Assembly: GCF_002101395.1 (NCBI RefSeq)
Contig: NZ_CP019706.1
Coordinates: 682,001-746,000 of the forward strand
Direction of reading: 5' to 3'
Origin: Pantoea alhagi
Lineage (GTDB): Bacteria > Pseudomonadota > Gammaproteobacteria > Enterobacterales > Enterobacteriaceae
Length of the DNA stretch: 64,000 bases
The notes below the pieces were generated by a model. The model saw nothing but the letters and a program-made list of their open reading frames with translations. It did no database searches and had not been told where the DNA came from. Positions 33,521 to 43,040 of this stretch are shown here, one piece after another; the stretch's first letter is position 1; each line of letters begins with the position of its first letter. Position numbers and translations under genes: made by a program.

Positions 33521-36184
33521 TTATGCCAGACGCGGGTTGACTTTATCTGCATCGATATTGAATTTGGTAATGGCGTCTGCCACTACTTTCTTATCGATTT
33601 CGCCGCGTTTAGCCAGTTCACCCAGCGCTGCTACTACCACATAGGATGCGTCCACTTCAAAGTGGTGACGCAGGTTTTCACGGCTGTCAGAACGGCCAAA
33701 GCCGTCGGTGCCCAGTACGCGATAATCGCTGGCCGGGATATAGCTGCGAACCTGTTCCGCAAACAGTTTCATGTAGTCGGTAGAGGCAACGGCCGGTGCA
33801 TCGTTCATCACCTGAGCGATATAGGGTACGCGCGCTTGTTCTGTAGGATGCAGCATGTTCCAGCGTTCACAATCCTGGCCGTCGCGTGCCAGTTCAGTGA
33901 AGGAAGTCACACTGTAAACGTCAGAGCCGATACCGTAATCTTTCGCCAGGATCTCTGCCGCTTCGCGTACGTGACGCAGGATAGCGCCGGAGCCCAGCAG
34001 CTGTACTTTACCTTTGCTACCTTCCAGGGTTTCCAGCTTGTAGATACCCTTACGGATACCCTCTTCTGCGCCCTGCGGCATTGCCGGCATACGGTAGTTT
34101 TCGTTCAGCGTGGTGATGTAGTAGTAAATATTTTCCTGCGCTTCGCCATACATACGCGTCAGGCCGTCCTGCATGATCACCGCGACCTCATAGGCATAAG
34201 CCGGATCGTAGGAGATACAGTTCGGGATCGTCAGCGCCTGAATGTGGCTGTGACCATCTTCATGCTGCAGACCTTCGCCGTTCAGGGTAGTACGACCGGA
34301 GGTACCGCCGATAAGGAAGCCGCGCGCCTGTTGGTCGCCCGCCGCCCAGCAGAGATCGCCGATACGCTGGAAGCCGAACATTGAGTAATAGATGTAGAAC
34401 GGAATCATCGGCAGGTTGTTGGTGCTGTAAGAGGTCGCAGCAGCCAGCCAGGACGCGCCTGCACCCAGCTCGTTGATCCCTTCCTGCAGAATCTGGCCTT
34501 TCTCATCTTCTTTATAGTAAGCAACCTGCTCACGGTCCTGCGGCGTGTACTGCTGGCCGTTCGGGCTGTAAATACCGATCTGACGGAACAGGCCTTCCAT
34601 ACCAAAGGTACGCGCTTCGTCAGCGATGATCGGCACCAGACGATCTTTGATCGACTTGTTCTTCAGCATCACGTTCAGCGCACGCACAAAGGCGATGGTG
34701 GTAGAGATTTCTTTGTTCTGCTCTTCCAGCAGCGGCGCGAAATCTTCCAGCGACGGCAGCTCAAGCTTCTCGGTGAAGTTTGGCTGACGGCTTGGCAGAT
34801 AACCACCCAGCTTCTGACGCTGGCCGTGCAGATAGTTGTACTCTTCAGAACCTTCTTCGAAGGTCACATACGGCAGCGTTTCCAGGTTTTCATCGGTTAC
34901 CGGAACATTGAAGCGATCGCGAACGTAGCGCACGCCTTCCATGTTCATTTTCTTCACCTGGTGAGCGATGTTTTTACCTTCAGCGGTATCGCCCATACCA
35001 TAGCCTTTAATGGTATGCGCCAGAATGACCACCGGCTTGCCTTTGGTCTCCTGCGCTTTTTTAAACGCCGCATAGATTTTCTTCGGATCGTGACCGCCAC
35101 GGTTCAGAGCGAAAATCTCATCGTCGGACATATCTTTAACCAGCGCAGCGGTTTCCGGATATTTACCGAAGAAGTGCTCACGCACATAGGCGCCATTGCG
35201 GGATTTAAAGGTCTGATAGTCGCCGTCAACGGTTTCGTTCATCAGCTGGATCAGCTTGCCGCTGGTATCTTTACGCAGCAGTTCGTCCCAACGGCTGCCC
35301 CAGATCACCTTGATCACTTCCCAGCCGGCGCCGCCAAAGATGCCTTCCAGTTCGTTGATGATCTTGCCGTTGCCGGTTACCGGACCATCCAGACGCTGCA
35401 GGTTACAGTTGATAACGAAAACCAGGTTATCCAGCTTCTCGCGGGTGGCGATAGTGATCGCGCCTTTAGATTCCGGCTCATCCATTTCGCCATCACCAAG
35501 GAAAGCGTAAACGGTCTGAGCAGAGGTATCTTTCAGACCACGGTGCTCCAGATATTTCAGGAACTTCGCCTGATAGATCGCCGACAGCGGACCCAGACCC
35601 ATAGAAACGGTCGGGAACTGCCAGAAGTCCGGCATCAGTTTAGGATGCGGATAGGAAGAGAGACCTTTGCCATGCACTTCCTGACGGAAGTTGTTCATCT
35701 GCTCTTCGGTCAGACGACCTTCAAGGAAGGCGCGTGAATAAACGCCTGGAGAGATGTGGCCCTGGAAATAAACCAGATCGCCGCCGTCTTTATCGTTGCG
35801 CGCGCGGAAGAAATGGTTGAAACACACTTCATAAATGGTCGCCGACGACTGGAAAGATGAGAGGTGACCGCCCAGCTCCAGATCTTTTTTCGACGCACGC
35901 AGTACCGCCATCATGGCGTTCCAGCGAATTGCGGAACGGATACGACGCTCCAGAGAGGTATTGCCCGGATAGTCCGGCTCTTCTTCAACGGCGATAGAGT
36001 TAACATAGTTGCTGACAGCAGAGCCTGCAGCGACATTCACGCCGCCTTTACGCGCTTCACTCAGAACCTGATCGATCAGGAACTGCGCACGCTCAACACC
36101 TTCTTCACGGATGACCGATTCGATCGCCTGTAGCCAGTCGCGGGTTTCGATCGGATCCACGTCATTATGTAAACGTTCTGACAT
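33521..36184 (-). CDS. aceE: Pyruvate dehydrogenase E1 component
   Basis: Thiamine-diphosphate-dependent decarboxylase that starts the pyruvate dehydrogenase reaction and reductively acetylates AceF. The product has 887 residues, the family length, beginning MSERLHNDVDPIETRDWLQA. The thiamine diphosphate motif runs from GDGEMDEPES (near residue 230) to NLVFVINCNLQRLDGPV. It lies between pdhR and aceF and is transcribed with them from the PdhR-controlled promoter. Confidence 0.97.
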   Translation of the reverse strand: MSERLHNDVDPIETRDWLQAIESVIREEGVERAQFLIDQVLSEARKGGVNVAAGSAVSNYVNSIAVEEEPDYPGNTSLERRIRSAIRWNAMMAVLRASKKDLELGGHLSSFQSSATIYEVCFNHFFRARNDKDGGDLVYFQGHISPGVYSRAFLEGRLTEEQMNNFRQEVHGKGLSSYPHPKLMPDFWQFPTVSMGLGPLSAIYQAKFLKYLEHRGLKDTSAQTVYAFLGDGEMDEPESKGAITIATREKLDNLVFVINCNLQRLDGPVTGNGKIINELEGIFGGAGWEVIKVIWGSRWDELLRKDTSGKLIQLMNETVDGDYQTFKSRNGAYVREHFFGKYPETAALVKDMSDDEIFALNRGGHDPKKIYAAFKKAQETKGKPVVILAHTIKGYGMGDTAEGKNIAHQVKKMNMEGVRYVRDRFNVPVTDENLETLPYVTFEEGSEEYNYLHGQRQKLGGYLPSRQPNFTEKLELPSLEDFAPLLEEQNKEISTTIAFVRALNVMLKNKSIKDRLVPIIADEARTFGMEGLFRQIGIYSPNGQQYTPQDREQVAYYKEDEKGQILQEGINELGAGASWLAAATSYSTNNLPMIPFYIYYSMFGFQRIGDLCWAAGDQQARGFLIGGTSGRTTLNGEGLQHEDGHSHIQALTIPNCISYDPAYAYEVAVIMQDGLTRMYGEAQENIYYYITTLNENYRMPAMPQGAEEGIRKGIYKLETLEGSKGKVQLLGSGAILRHVREAAEILAKDYGIGSDVYSVTSFTELARDGQDCERWNMLHPTEQARVPYIAQVMNDAPAVASTDYMKLFAEQVRSYIPASDYRVLGTDGFGRSDSRENLRHHFEVDASYVVVAALGELAKRGEIDKKVVADAITKFNIDADKVNPRLA

Positions 36185-36358
36185 GGGGGTATTCCTTATC
36201 TGTGTCTAATTCGTTGAATTGTCTGGAGCCTGTCTCCCTGCATTCTGATTCAGTCCAAAATGCAAGGAGACAGGCCCGTCGTTAGTTGCCGCGTATCCCT
36301 TCGTTTTACAGGCTAATGAGTTAACCCTGCAAAATGTATGGTTATATCAGTTTACGCG

Positions 36359-37123
36359 TTATTCCTTACGTTGCTGTAAACGACGCAGGGAGCGTTCACG
36401 ACGCGTCTGCTCCCGACTTCTGTCCAGCAATATCTCCTCGATAAACGCCAGATGGCGGTGTGAAGCCTCGCGCGCCTTTTCCGGCTCGCGGGCTACAATC
36501 GCCTCAAAAATACTGGCGCGATGACTGCTTACCTGCGCCAGCATTTCCCGGCGTGAGTAGAGCAATTCAAAGTTTTGACGAACGTTTTTTTCCAGCATCG
36601 GGCCCATTGAGCGTAGCAAATGCAGCAGCACCACATTATGCGCCGCCTCTGTTACGGCAATCTGATACTGCATAACCGCATCGGCTTCGGCATCCAGATC
36701 GCCGCTCTGTTGGGTATGCTGGATAGCCAGATGGCAATCGCGTATGCGCTGCAAATCTTCTTCGGTTCCCCGCAGCGCAGCGTAATAAGCCGCGATGCCT
36801 TCCAGCGCATGGCGGGTTTCCAGCAGGTCGAACTGAGATTCGGGGTGATCGGCGAGTAACGCCACCAGAGGATCGCTCAGGCTTTGCCAAAGATTCTTCT
36901 GAACAAAGGTGCCACCGCCCTGTCGACGCAGCAGAAGCCCTTTTGCCTCCAGACGCTGTATCGCTTCACGCAAAGAGGGGCGAGAAACGTCAAACTGCTT
37001 AGCCAGCTCCCGCTCAGGGAGAAGCTTTTCACCCGGACGCAGCGTTCCCTCCATGATCAGGGACTCAAGCTGTTGCTCAATTGCATCCGAGAGCTTAGGT
37101 TGGCGAATCTTACTGTAGGCCAT
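36359..37123 (-). CDS. pdhR: PdhR, pyruvate-sensing GntR-family repressor
   Basis: Repressor of the pyruvate dehydrogenase operon, released by pyruvate. The 254-residue protein has a GntR winged helix-turn-helix in residues 10-75 (DVSRPSLREAIQRLEAKGLL) and an all-helical FadR-type effector domain. It matches E. coli PdhR nearly throughout. It heads the pdhR-aceE-aceF-lpdA operon, with 174 bp before aceE, and its own operator lies 30 bases upstream. Confidence 0.97.
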   Translation of the reverse strand: MAYSKIRQPKLSDAIEQQLESLIMEGTLRPGEKLLPERELAKQFDVSRPSLREAIQRLEAKGLLLRRQGGGTFVQKNLWQSLSDPLVALLADHPESQFDLLETRHALEGIAAYYAALRGTEEDLQRIRDCHLAIQHTQQSGDLDAEADAVMQYQIAVTEAAHNVVLLHLLRSMGPMLEKNVRQNFELLYSRREMLAQVSSHRASIFEAIVAREPEKAREASHRHLAFIEEILLDRSREQTRRERSLRRLQQRKE

Positions 37124-37152
37124 TGTCCCTTCTTCTGCCAGGCACCGAAGTC

Positions 37153-37169
37153 AATTGGTAATACCAATT
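37153..37169 (-). promoter_or_regulatory. PdhR operator
   Basis: AATTGGTAATACCAATT is a perfect inverted repeat matching the known PdhR box (AATTGGT-N3-ACCAATT). It lies upstream of pdhR, indicating autoregulation of the operon. Apart from this and a possible TyrR box, the 537-bp gap to aroP contains no supportable gene. Confidence 0.93.
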
Positions 37170-37546
37170 GCAAAAAAGTGAAGCTAAAGTAACAAAGTAT
37201 TCACCTTCTGTCTATATGGCATCTGCCAGAAGCGGGGTGAAGGTCACGTCCTTAAATGGGCGTAAACAGTAACGAAAATGCGTTATTTCCGGCAGAACGC
37301 TAAATATCGCCGTTGATTTTTACCAAACCTTACACGGATTTAGATCCGAATCTCATTTTATGTCATAAGCGAAAGCTATTCGTCTTTATTCGAATTAAAT
37401 GGCACAAAAAAGAAATTCTGGCGTGACGGCAGCAACGTTTTTTATGGGTCGCTGCGTACCGGCAGAGAAAGCAGGTGCATTCGGGCGCGCTTAACATTAT
37501 TCTTGGCGTCGGGGTAGCATCGCAGGCAATTTGAATCAACCCAAAC

Positions 37547-37564
37547 TGTAAAATAAACAATACA
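37547..37564 (+). promoter_or_regulatory. Candidate TyrR box upstream of aroP
   Basis: TGTAAA, six bases, then AATACA resembles the TyrR box TGTAAA-N6-TTTACA with two mismatches in the right half. It lies about 100 bp upstream of aroP, a known TyrR target in E. coli. Confidence 0.4.
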
Positions 37565-37660
37565 AAAAGCGTAACGGTATAAATACAAGCGTACCGTCTG
37601 TCTGCGGACATTACAGCGCCAACTCTTCAGGGAAGGCGAAGAACTAACACGAGGGTTTTT

Positions 37661-39016
37661 ATGGAACAACAGCAGGGCGATACGCTGAAGCGCGGATTAA
37701 AAAACCGTCATATTCAGCTGATTGCATTGGGCGGTGCCGTGGGTACCGGCCTGTTTCTGGGAATCGGGCAAACCATTCAGATGGCCGGGCCATCGGTCTT
37801 ATTAGGCTATGCCATCGGCGGTTTTATCGCGTTTCTGATTATGCGTCAGCTGGGCGAAATGGTGGTGGAAGAGCCGGTAGCCGGATCCTTTAGCCACTTC
37901 GCCTATAAATACTGGGGCAACTTTGCAGGCTTCGCTTCTGGCTGGAACTATTGGGTGCTGTATGTGCTGGTTGCGATGGCTGAACTCACAGCGGTCGGCA
38001 AGTATATTCAGGTCTGGTGGCCAGACTTTCCCTCGTGGGCCACTGCCGCCGTGTTCTTCGTCCTGATAAACGCCATCAACATGACCAACGTAAAAGTTTA
38101 CGGTGAGATGGAGTTTTGGTTCGCCATTATTAAAGTTGTCGCGGTCGTTGGCATGATCCTGTTTGGCGGCTGGCTGCTGCTGAGCGGTCAGGGCGGCCCG
38201 CAGGCTTCGGTCAGCAACATCTGGGCGCAGGGCGGCTTTTTCCCGCACGGCATTAGCGGGCTGGTTATGGCGATGGCGGTGATTATGTTCTCGTTCGGCG
38301 GTCTGGAGCTGGTTGGCATTACCGCCGCTGAAGCGGATGACCCATCGAAAAGCATTCCGCGTGCCACTAACCAGGTGATCTACCGCATCCTTATTTTCTA
38401 TATCGGCTCGCTGGCGGTGCTGCTGTCGCTCTATCCGTGGGTCAAGGTGGTTGGCGAAAGCAGCCCGTTCGTGATGATTTTTCACGACCTTGGTGAAACG
38501 CTGGTGGCCAACGTGTTGAACGTGGTGTTTCTGACGGCGGCGCTGTCGGTCTATAACAGCTGCGTCTACAGCAACAGCCGTATGCTTTATGGCCTGGCGA
38601 AACAGGGCAGCGGCCCGCAGGCGCTGCTGAAGGTTGACCGTCGCGGCGTTCCTTATGTTGCGCTGGGCGTCTCGGCGCTGGCTACGGCGATTTGCGTACT
38701 GATTAACTATTTTATGCCGGGCGAAGCCTTCGGCCTGCTGATGGCGCTGGTGGTTTCTGCTCTGGTGATTAACTGGGCGATGATCAGCCTGGCGCATCTG
38801 AAATTCCGTAGAGCGAAAGATCGCCAGGGCGTGCAGACCCGTTTCCGCGCCATTCTCTATCCGGCCGGTAACTGGATCTGTTTGGTGTTTCTGGCCGCGA
38901 TTCTGGTGATTATGTTGATGACGCCGGGCATGGCAATCTCCGTCTGGCTTATTCCGGTCTGGCTGGTAGTGCTGGCGATGGGTTACGCCATCAAAAATCG
39001 CTCGCAGCGAAGCTGA
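37661..39016 (+). CDS. aroP: Aromatic amino acid permease AroP
   Basis: Proton-driven inner-membrane importer of phenylalanine, tyrosine and tryptophan, in the APC superfamily with twelve membrane segments. The 451-residue product follows E. coli AroP closely (LKRGLKNRHIQLIALGG, VEEPVAGSFSHFAYKYWG, FGGLELVGITAAEAD). The close relative PheP is an alternative, but the location between pdhR and ampE is that of aroP. A clear terminator follows. Confidence 0.93.
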   Translation: MEQQQGDTLKRGLKNRHIQLIALGGAVGTGLFLGIGQTIQMAGPSVLLGYAIGGFIAFLIMRQLGEMVVEEPVAGSFSHFAYKYWGNFAGFASGWNYWVLYVLVAMAELTAVGKYIQVWWPDFPSWATAAVFFVLINAINMTNVKVYGEMEFWFAIIKVVAVVGMILFGGWLLLSGQGGPQASVSNIWAQGGFFPHGISGLVMAMAVIMFSFGGLELVGITAAEADDPSKSIPRATNQVIYRILIFYIGSLAVLLSLYPWVKVVGESSPFVMIFHDLGETLVANVLNVVFLTAALSVYNSCVYSNSRMLYGLAKQGSGPQALLKVDRRGVPYVALGVSALATAICVLINYFMPGEAFGLLMALVVSALVINWAMISLAHLKFRRAKDRQGVQTRFRAILYPAGNWICLVFLAAILVIMLMTPGMAISVWLIPVWLVVLAMGYAIKNRSQRS

Positions 39017-39022
39017 TGATTT

Positions 39023-39047
39023 ACCGGGCGCATAAGCGCCCGGTTTT
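39023..39047 (+). terminator. Terminator after aroP
   Basis: The stem ACCGGGCG pairs with CGCCCGGT around a short loop and is followed by TTTTGTTT, six bases after the aroP stop. Confidence 0.85.
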
Positions 39048-39178
39048 GTTTGCGCCAATAGTTACGCTCTTCACACTTTTCTCTTCGCAGTTATTTTGTC
39101 CATCTTGATGACCAACCTGTATTAGTGCCCGCAATCGTTAAGCCGCAATAATCATTCCAGTGCTCACAGGAGAATAAA

Positions 39179-40597
39179 ATGATGAAAGGCTCTGCGCTTC
39201 CTTTTAGAGAAAAGCTGGGTTATGGCATGGGCGACGCTGGCTGCAATATGATTGGCGGCGCCATTATGCTGTTCCTTAGCTACTTCTATACCGATGTCTT
39301 TGGCCTGTCGCCTGCGCTGGTGGGCGTGTTGCTGCTTTCCGTACGCGTATTGGATGCGGTAACCGATCCTCTGATGGGCGCGATTGCCGATCGCACCCAA
39401 AGCCGCTGGGGCCGCTTTCGTCCCTGGCTGCTGTGGGTTTCAGTTCCGTATGTTGTATTTAGCGTACTGATGTTTACCACGCCGGACTGGAGTTATGAAT
39501 ATAAGGTGGTCTACGCCTTTGTTACCTACTTCCTGATGTCGCTGGCCTACACGGCAATTAATATTCCCTACTGCTCGCTGGGCGGCGTTATTACTAACGA
39601 TCCCCATGAACGTGTTTCCTGCCAGTCTTACCGGTTTGTAATGGTTGGCATCGCGACGCTAATTCTGTCGCTTACCCTGTTGCCGATGACCGAGTGGTTC
39701 GGCGGCGGCGATCGGGCGCGGGGTTATCAGATGGCGATGGCCGTAATGGCCATTATCGGACTGCTGATGTTCCTTTACTGCTTCGCTACCGTGCGCGAGC
39801 GTATCCGCCCTGCTGTGCCGAGCAATGACGACCTGAAAAACGACCTGCGCGATGTCTGGAAAAACGACCAGTGGGTGCGAATTTTGCTGCTAACCTTTTG
39901 TAACGTGTGCCCTGGCTTTATTCGCATGGCGGCCACCATGTATTACGTGACCTGGGTGATGGGCCAATCCACCCACTTTGCTACGCTGTTTATCAGTCTT
40001 GGCGTGGTTGGCATGATGATCGGCAGCACGCTGGCGAAGGTCATGACCGACCGCTGGTGTAAGCTGAAAGTCTTTTTCTGGACCAACATCGCGCTGGCTA
40101 TTTTTTCCTGCGGCTTTTATTTCCTTAATCCACAGGCCACGGTGCTGGTTACCCTGATGTATTTTCTGCTCAATATCCTGCACCAAATCCCTTCCCCGCT
40201 GCACTGGTCGCTGATGGCGGATGTAGATGACTATGGCGAATGGAAAACCGGCAAGCGTATTACCGGCATCAGCTTCTCCGGGAATCTCTTCTTCCTGAAG
40301 GTCGGTCTGGCGGTAGCCGGGGCGATGGTAGGTTTCCTGCTCTCATTTTATGGCTATGATGCAGGCGCTAAGCAGCAGGGCAGCAGCGCGCTGAACGGTA
40401 TTGTGTTGCTGTTCACCGTGATCCCCGGCATCGGTTATTTAATTACCGCAGGCGTGGTTCGCCTGTTAAAAGTTGATCGTCATTTAATGCAAACCATTCA
40501 GCAGGATCTGGCGAAACGGCGTGAAAACTATCGTGAGCTGAGCGCGCTGCGCGAAGGCAATGCTTTTGATATTAAACCAGAAGGAACGGCATCATGA
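39179..40597 (+). CDS. GPH-family glycoside/pentoside:cation symporter
   Basis: A 472-residue member of the glycoside-pentoside-hexuronide symporters (MelB, XylP and YagG type), with twelve membrane segments. The N-terminal KLGYGMGDAGCNMIGG and the loop DPLMGAIADRTQSRWGRFRP are family signatures. It should import a short xylo- or arabino-oligosaccharide with Na+ or H+. An AGGAG site lies six bases upstream of the first of two ATGs. Its stop overlaps the glycosidase start by four bases, so uptake and hydrolysis are coupled, as in the yagG-yagH pair of E. coli. Confidence 0.9.
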   Translation: MMKGSALPFREKLGYGMGDAGCNMIGGAIMLFLSYFYTDVFGLSPALVGVLLLSVRVLDAVTDPLMGAIADRTQSRWGRFRPWLLWVSVPYVVFSVLMFTTPDWSYEYKVVYAFVTYFLMSLAYTAINIPYCSLGGVITNDPHERVSCQSYRFVMVGIATLILSLTLLPMTEWFGGGDRARGYQMAMAVMAIIGLLMFLYCFATVRERIRPAVPSNDDLKNDLRDVWKNDQWVRILLLTFCNVCPGFIRMAATMYYVTWVMGQSTHFATLFISLGVVGMMIGSTLAKVMTDRWCKLKVFFWTNIALAIFSCGFYFLNPQATVLVTLMYFLLNILHQIPSPLHWSLMADVDDYGEWKTGKRITGISFSGNLFFLKVGLAVAGAMVGFLLSFYGYDAGAKQQGSSALNGIVLLFTVIPGIGYLITAGVVRLLKVDRHLMQTIQQDLAKRRENYRELSALREGNAFDIKPEGTAS

Positions 40598-41568
40598 CTC
40601 AGTGGCCCAACCCGTTAATTGAACAACGCGCGGACCCCTTTATTTTACGCTACGAGGATCGCTACTACTTTATCGCCTCCGTTCCTGAATACGATCGCCT
40701 TGAGCTACGCTGCGCCGATACCCTCGTCGATCTTGCCGCAGCGCAGCCGGTGGTGGTGTGGCGTAAGCCTGATGTTGGTCCGATGAGCGCATTAATCTGG
40801 GCACCGGAAATTCATTACATCGATGGGCAATGGGTGATCTACTTCGCCGCAGCACCAACGCGCGAGATTAAAGAAGGTCTGTTTCAGCATCGAATGTACG
40901 CCCTGACCTGTGATGATGCCGATCCGTTAAGCGGCAACTGGCAGGAGCGTGGTCGTATCCGCACTCCTATCGACAGCTTCTCGCTGGATGCCACCACCTT
41001 TCATCATCAGGGCAAACAGTGGTATTTATGGGCGCAAAAGGATCCGGCGATCCCGGGTAACTCAAACCTTTATCTGGCAGAGCTGGAGAATCCCTGGACG
41101 CTAAAAGGCAAGCCGGTAATGCTCAGCCGCCCTGAGTATGAATGGGAATGTGCCGGTTTTAGCGTCAACGAAGGGCCAGCGGTAATTCGTCACGGCAACC
41201 GGCTGTTTGTAAGCTATTCAGCCAGCGCAACGGATGAAAATTATTGTCTGGGGCTGCTGTGGATCGATGTGGATGACGACCCAATGCAGCCAGCCAACTG
41301 GAATAAATCAGCCCGACCGGTCTTTTCCACCAGCTGGGAAAACCGTCAGTATGGACCGGGCCACAACAGCTTTACCGTAGATGAGGCGGGTAACGATCTG
41401 CTGGTCTATCACGCACGCAACTATACGGAAATTGAAGGGGATCCGCTGTGGGATCCGAACCGGCATACGCGTATCAAAGATATTCGCTGGGATGCTAACG
41501 GCATGCCCGACTTCGGCGTGCCGCCAGCCGATACGCTGCTAAACCAGCGTGCCGTAAATAGTCAATAA
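40594..41568 (+). CDS. Glycoside hydrolase family 43 protein
   Basis: A 324-residue single-domain five-bladed beta-propeller glycosidase. The predicted catalytic base is Asp14 (ADPF), the pKa-modulating residue Asp132 (SLDATTF) and the acid Glu193 (VNEGPAV), the GH43 triad. It has no signal peptide, so it splits an imported arabinoside or xyloside in the cytoplasm. It is shorter than YagH-type xylosidases, which carry an extra C-terminal domain, so alpha-L-arabinofuranosidase or arabinanase-like activity is equally possible. Its last 30 bases overlap the 3' end of the convergent ampE gene. Confidence 0.88.
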   Translation: MTQWPNPLIEQRADPFILRYEDRYYFIASVPEYDRLELRCADTLVDLAAAQPVVVWRKPDVGPMSALIWAPEIHYIDGQWVIYFAAAPTREIKEGLFQHRMYALTCDDADPLSGNWQERGRIRTPIDSFSLDATTFHHQGKQWYLWAQKDPAIPGNSNLYLAELENPWTLKGKPVMLSRPEYEWECAGFSVNEGPAVIRHGNRLFVSYSASATDENYCLGLLWIDVDDDPMQPANWNKSARPVFSTSWENRQYGPGHNSFTVDEAGNDLLVYHARNYTEIEGDPLWDPNRHTRIKDIRWDANGMPDFGVPPADTLLNQRAVNSQ

Positions 41569-42393
41569 CGCGACTACGACCACGATCACCAGCGAGACCT
41601 TTTTGGCCAGCGCCACGGCTATCCGTGGCGTTTCCACGCTGTCCCACCGCTCGTCGCGCTCCAGCGAATACTGCGCCAGATGAGTTAACACCTGATACTG
41701 CGGGCGGCGCAAATCGCTCAACGCTGCAAACCAGGCTGGCAGCGCTCGCTCGCCGTGTCCCAGCAGTGCATAAGCCACGCCAGCCAGCCGAACCGGTATC
41801 CAGTCAACCCAGTGCAGAATACGGTCGATCCCGGAGCGGGCACGCTCAAGCGGCGTATAGTGCTTTGCCAGCCAGCTCTGCCATGCACGCAGAAAAGCGT
41901 AACCCACCAGCAGCACCGGCCCGTAAGCGCCGCCAACCACAAACCAGAACAGCGGCGCCAGATAAAAACGGTAATTGATCCACAGCAGCGCGTTTTGTAG
42001 CTCTTTCAATGTTTCCTGCTGGTTGCACTCCACCGGCATGCCGTGAATCAGCGTCAGCTCTTCCGCCATCGCACTACAGGCATTGGCATCGCCGTGGCTG
42101 GCCGCCTTCAGATAAGCGTGATAATGCAGCCGCACCGAGCCCGCGCCGATACACAATATGCCAGTCAGGATCCAGAACAGCAGTTGTACCATGCCAAAAA
42201 ACAGTCCGCGCAGCGACAGAATCACCACCAAAACCACCAGCATCGCCACCAGCGTCATGGCAGTTGTTTGCCAGAGTGAAAAGTGACGGCGGCGTCGGAA
42301 AAAAGGCTCCAGTCGATGGTCAAGCTGCCAGTGTTCGCCCATTTTAAACAGGCGCTCCCAACCTAAAACCAGTAACAAGGAAAAAAGCGTCAT
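41539..42393 (-). CDS. ampE: AmpE, regulatory membrane protein
   Basis: A 284-residue inner-membrane protein with at least four hydrophobic segments, partner of AmpD in control of beta-lactamase induction and possibly involved in cell-envelope signalling; its exact role is not established. It begins MTLFSLLLVLGWERLFKMGE, as in E. coli AmpE. Its start overlaps the ampD stop by four bases. The 3' end overlaps the inserted glycosidase gene tail to tail. Confidence 0.93.
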   Translation of the reverse strand: MTLFSLLLVLGWERLFKMGEHWQLDHRLEPFFRRRRHFSLWQTTAMTLVAMLVVLVVILSLRGLFFGMVQLLFWILTGILCIGAGSVRLHYHAYLKAASHGDANACSAMAEELTLIHGMPVECNQQETLKELQNALLWINYRFYLAPLFWFVVGGAYGPVLLVGYAFLRAWQSWLAKHYTPLERARSGIDRILHWVDWIPVRLAGVAYALLGHGERALPAWFAALSDLRRPQYQVLTHLAQYSLERDERWDSVETPRIAVALAKKVSLVIVVVVALLTIYGTLV

Positions 42394-42965
42394 GCATTCC
42401 GCTCCGGTAAATGTAAGCTGGCGGCTTCCGGCAAGCCGCGCAGAAAGCGAGCCCAGTCAAATGCCGGGCCAGGATCGGTTTTACGCTCCGGTGCAATATC
42501 ACTGTGCCCGGTAATTTGCGCAGGCGTAATCGGATAATGCTGCATCAGCAGATGCGTCAGGGCCTGTAAAGCGTGATACTGCGCGTCGCTGTAGGCCAGC
42601 GTATCGGTGCCTTCGAGTTCAATGCCAATCGAGAAATCATTGCAGTTCTCGCGCCCCTGCCAGCACGATACGCCTGCATGCCAGGCGCGCTTATCGAAAG
42701 GAACATACTGCACGATTTCCCCATCGCGTCGAATCAGGCAATGGGCCGCCACGCGCAGATGAGCGATCTCCGCAAAATAAGGATGCGCTGCGGGATCCAA
42801 CGTGCCGGTAAACAGCGCATCAATCCACGGGCCGCCAAACTCGCCGGGCGGCAGACTGATGTTATGCACCACCAGCAGGCTGGGAACCTCTCCCTGCGGA
42901 CGAATATTGAAATGCGGTGACGGCACATGGCGAACGCCCATTAGCCAGCCATCTTTTAACTCCAT
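42390..42965 (-). CDS. ampD: AmpD, 1,6-anhydro-N-acetylmuramyl-L-alanine amidase
   Basis: Cytoplasmic zinc amidase that removes the peptide from anhydro-muropeptides during cell-wall recycling and thereby keeps AmpR-controlled beta-lactamase low. The start at 42965, with AGGAG eight bases upstream, gives 191 residues beginning MELKDGWLMGVRHVPSPHFN; the frame extends 13 codons further but those are not conserved. Zinc ligands are the His in VVHNISLPPGEFGG, a His near AWHAGVS/GHSDIAP and the Asp in RKTDPGPAFDW. Confidence 0.95.
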   Translation of the reverse strand: MELKDGWLMGVRHVPSPHFNIRPQGEVPSLLVVHNISLPPGEFGGPWIDALFTGTLDPAAHPYFAEIAHLRVAAHCLIRRDGEIVQYVPFDKRAWHAGVSCWQGRENCNDFSIGIELEGTDTLAYSDAQYHALQALTHLLMQHYPITPAQITGHSDIAPERKTDPGPAFDWARFLRGLPEAASLHLPERNA

Positions 42966-43040
42966 GCCTGGATCTCCTGTTCGTTTTTTTCCACAGCCTA
43001 ACATGAATTTGTCACTCTCTTTACATTCCTTGTGCCACCG

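Noticed and set aside
32699..34384. A 561-codon plus-strand frame opposite aceF and aceE
   Set aside because: Antisense shadow of the lipoyl repeats and of aceE; the strongly biased codon use of the highly expressed genes keeps the opposite frame open.
37802..39058. A 418-codon minus-strand frame opposite aroP
   Set aside because: Histidine/glutamine/asparagine-rich antisense translation of membrane segments; no ribosome site or family.
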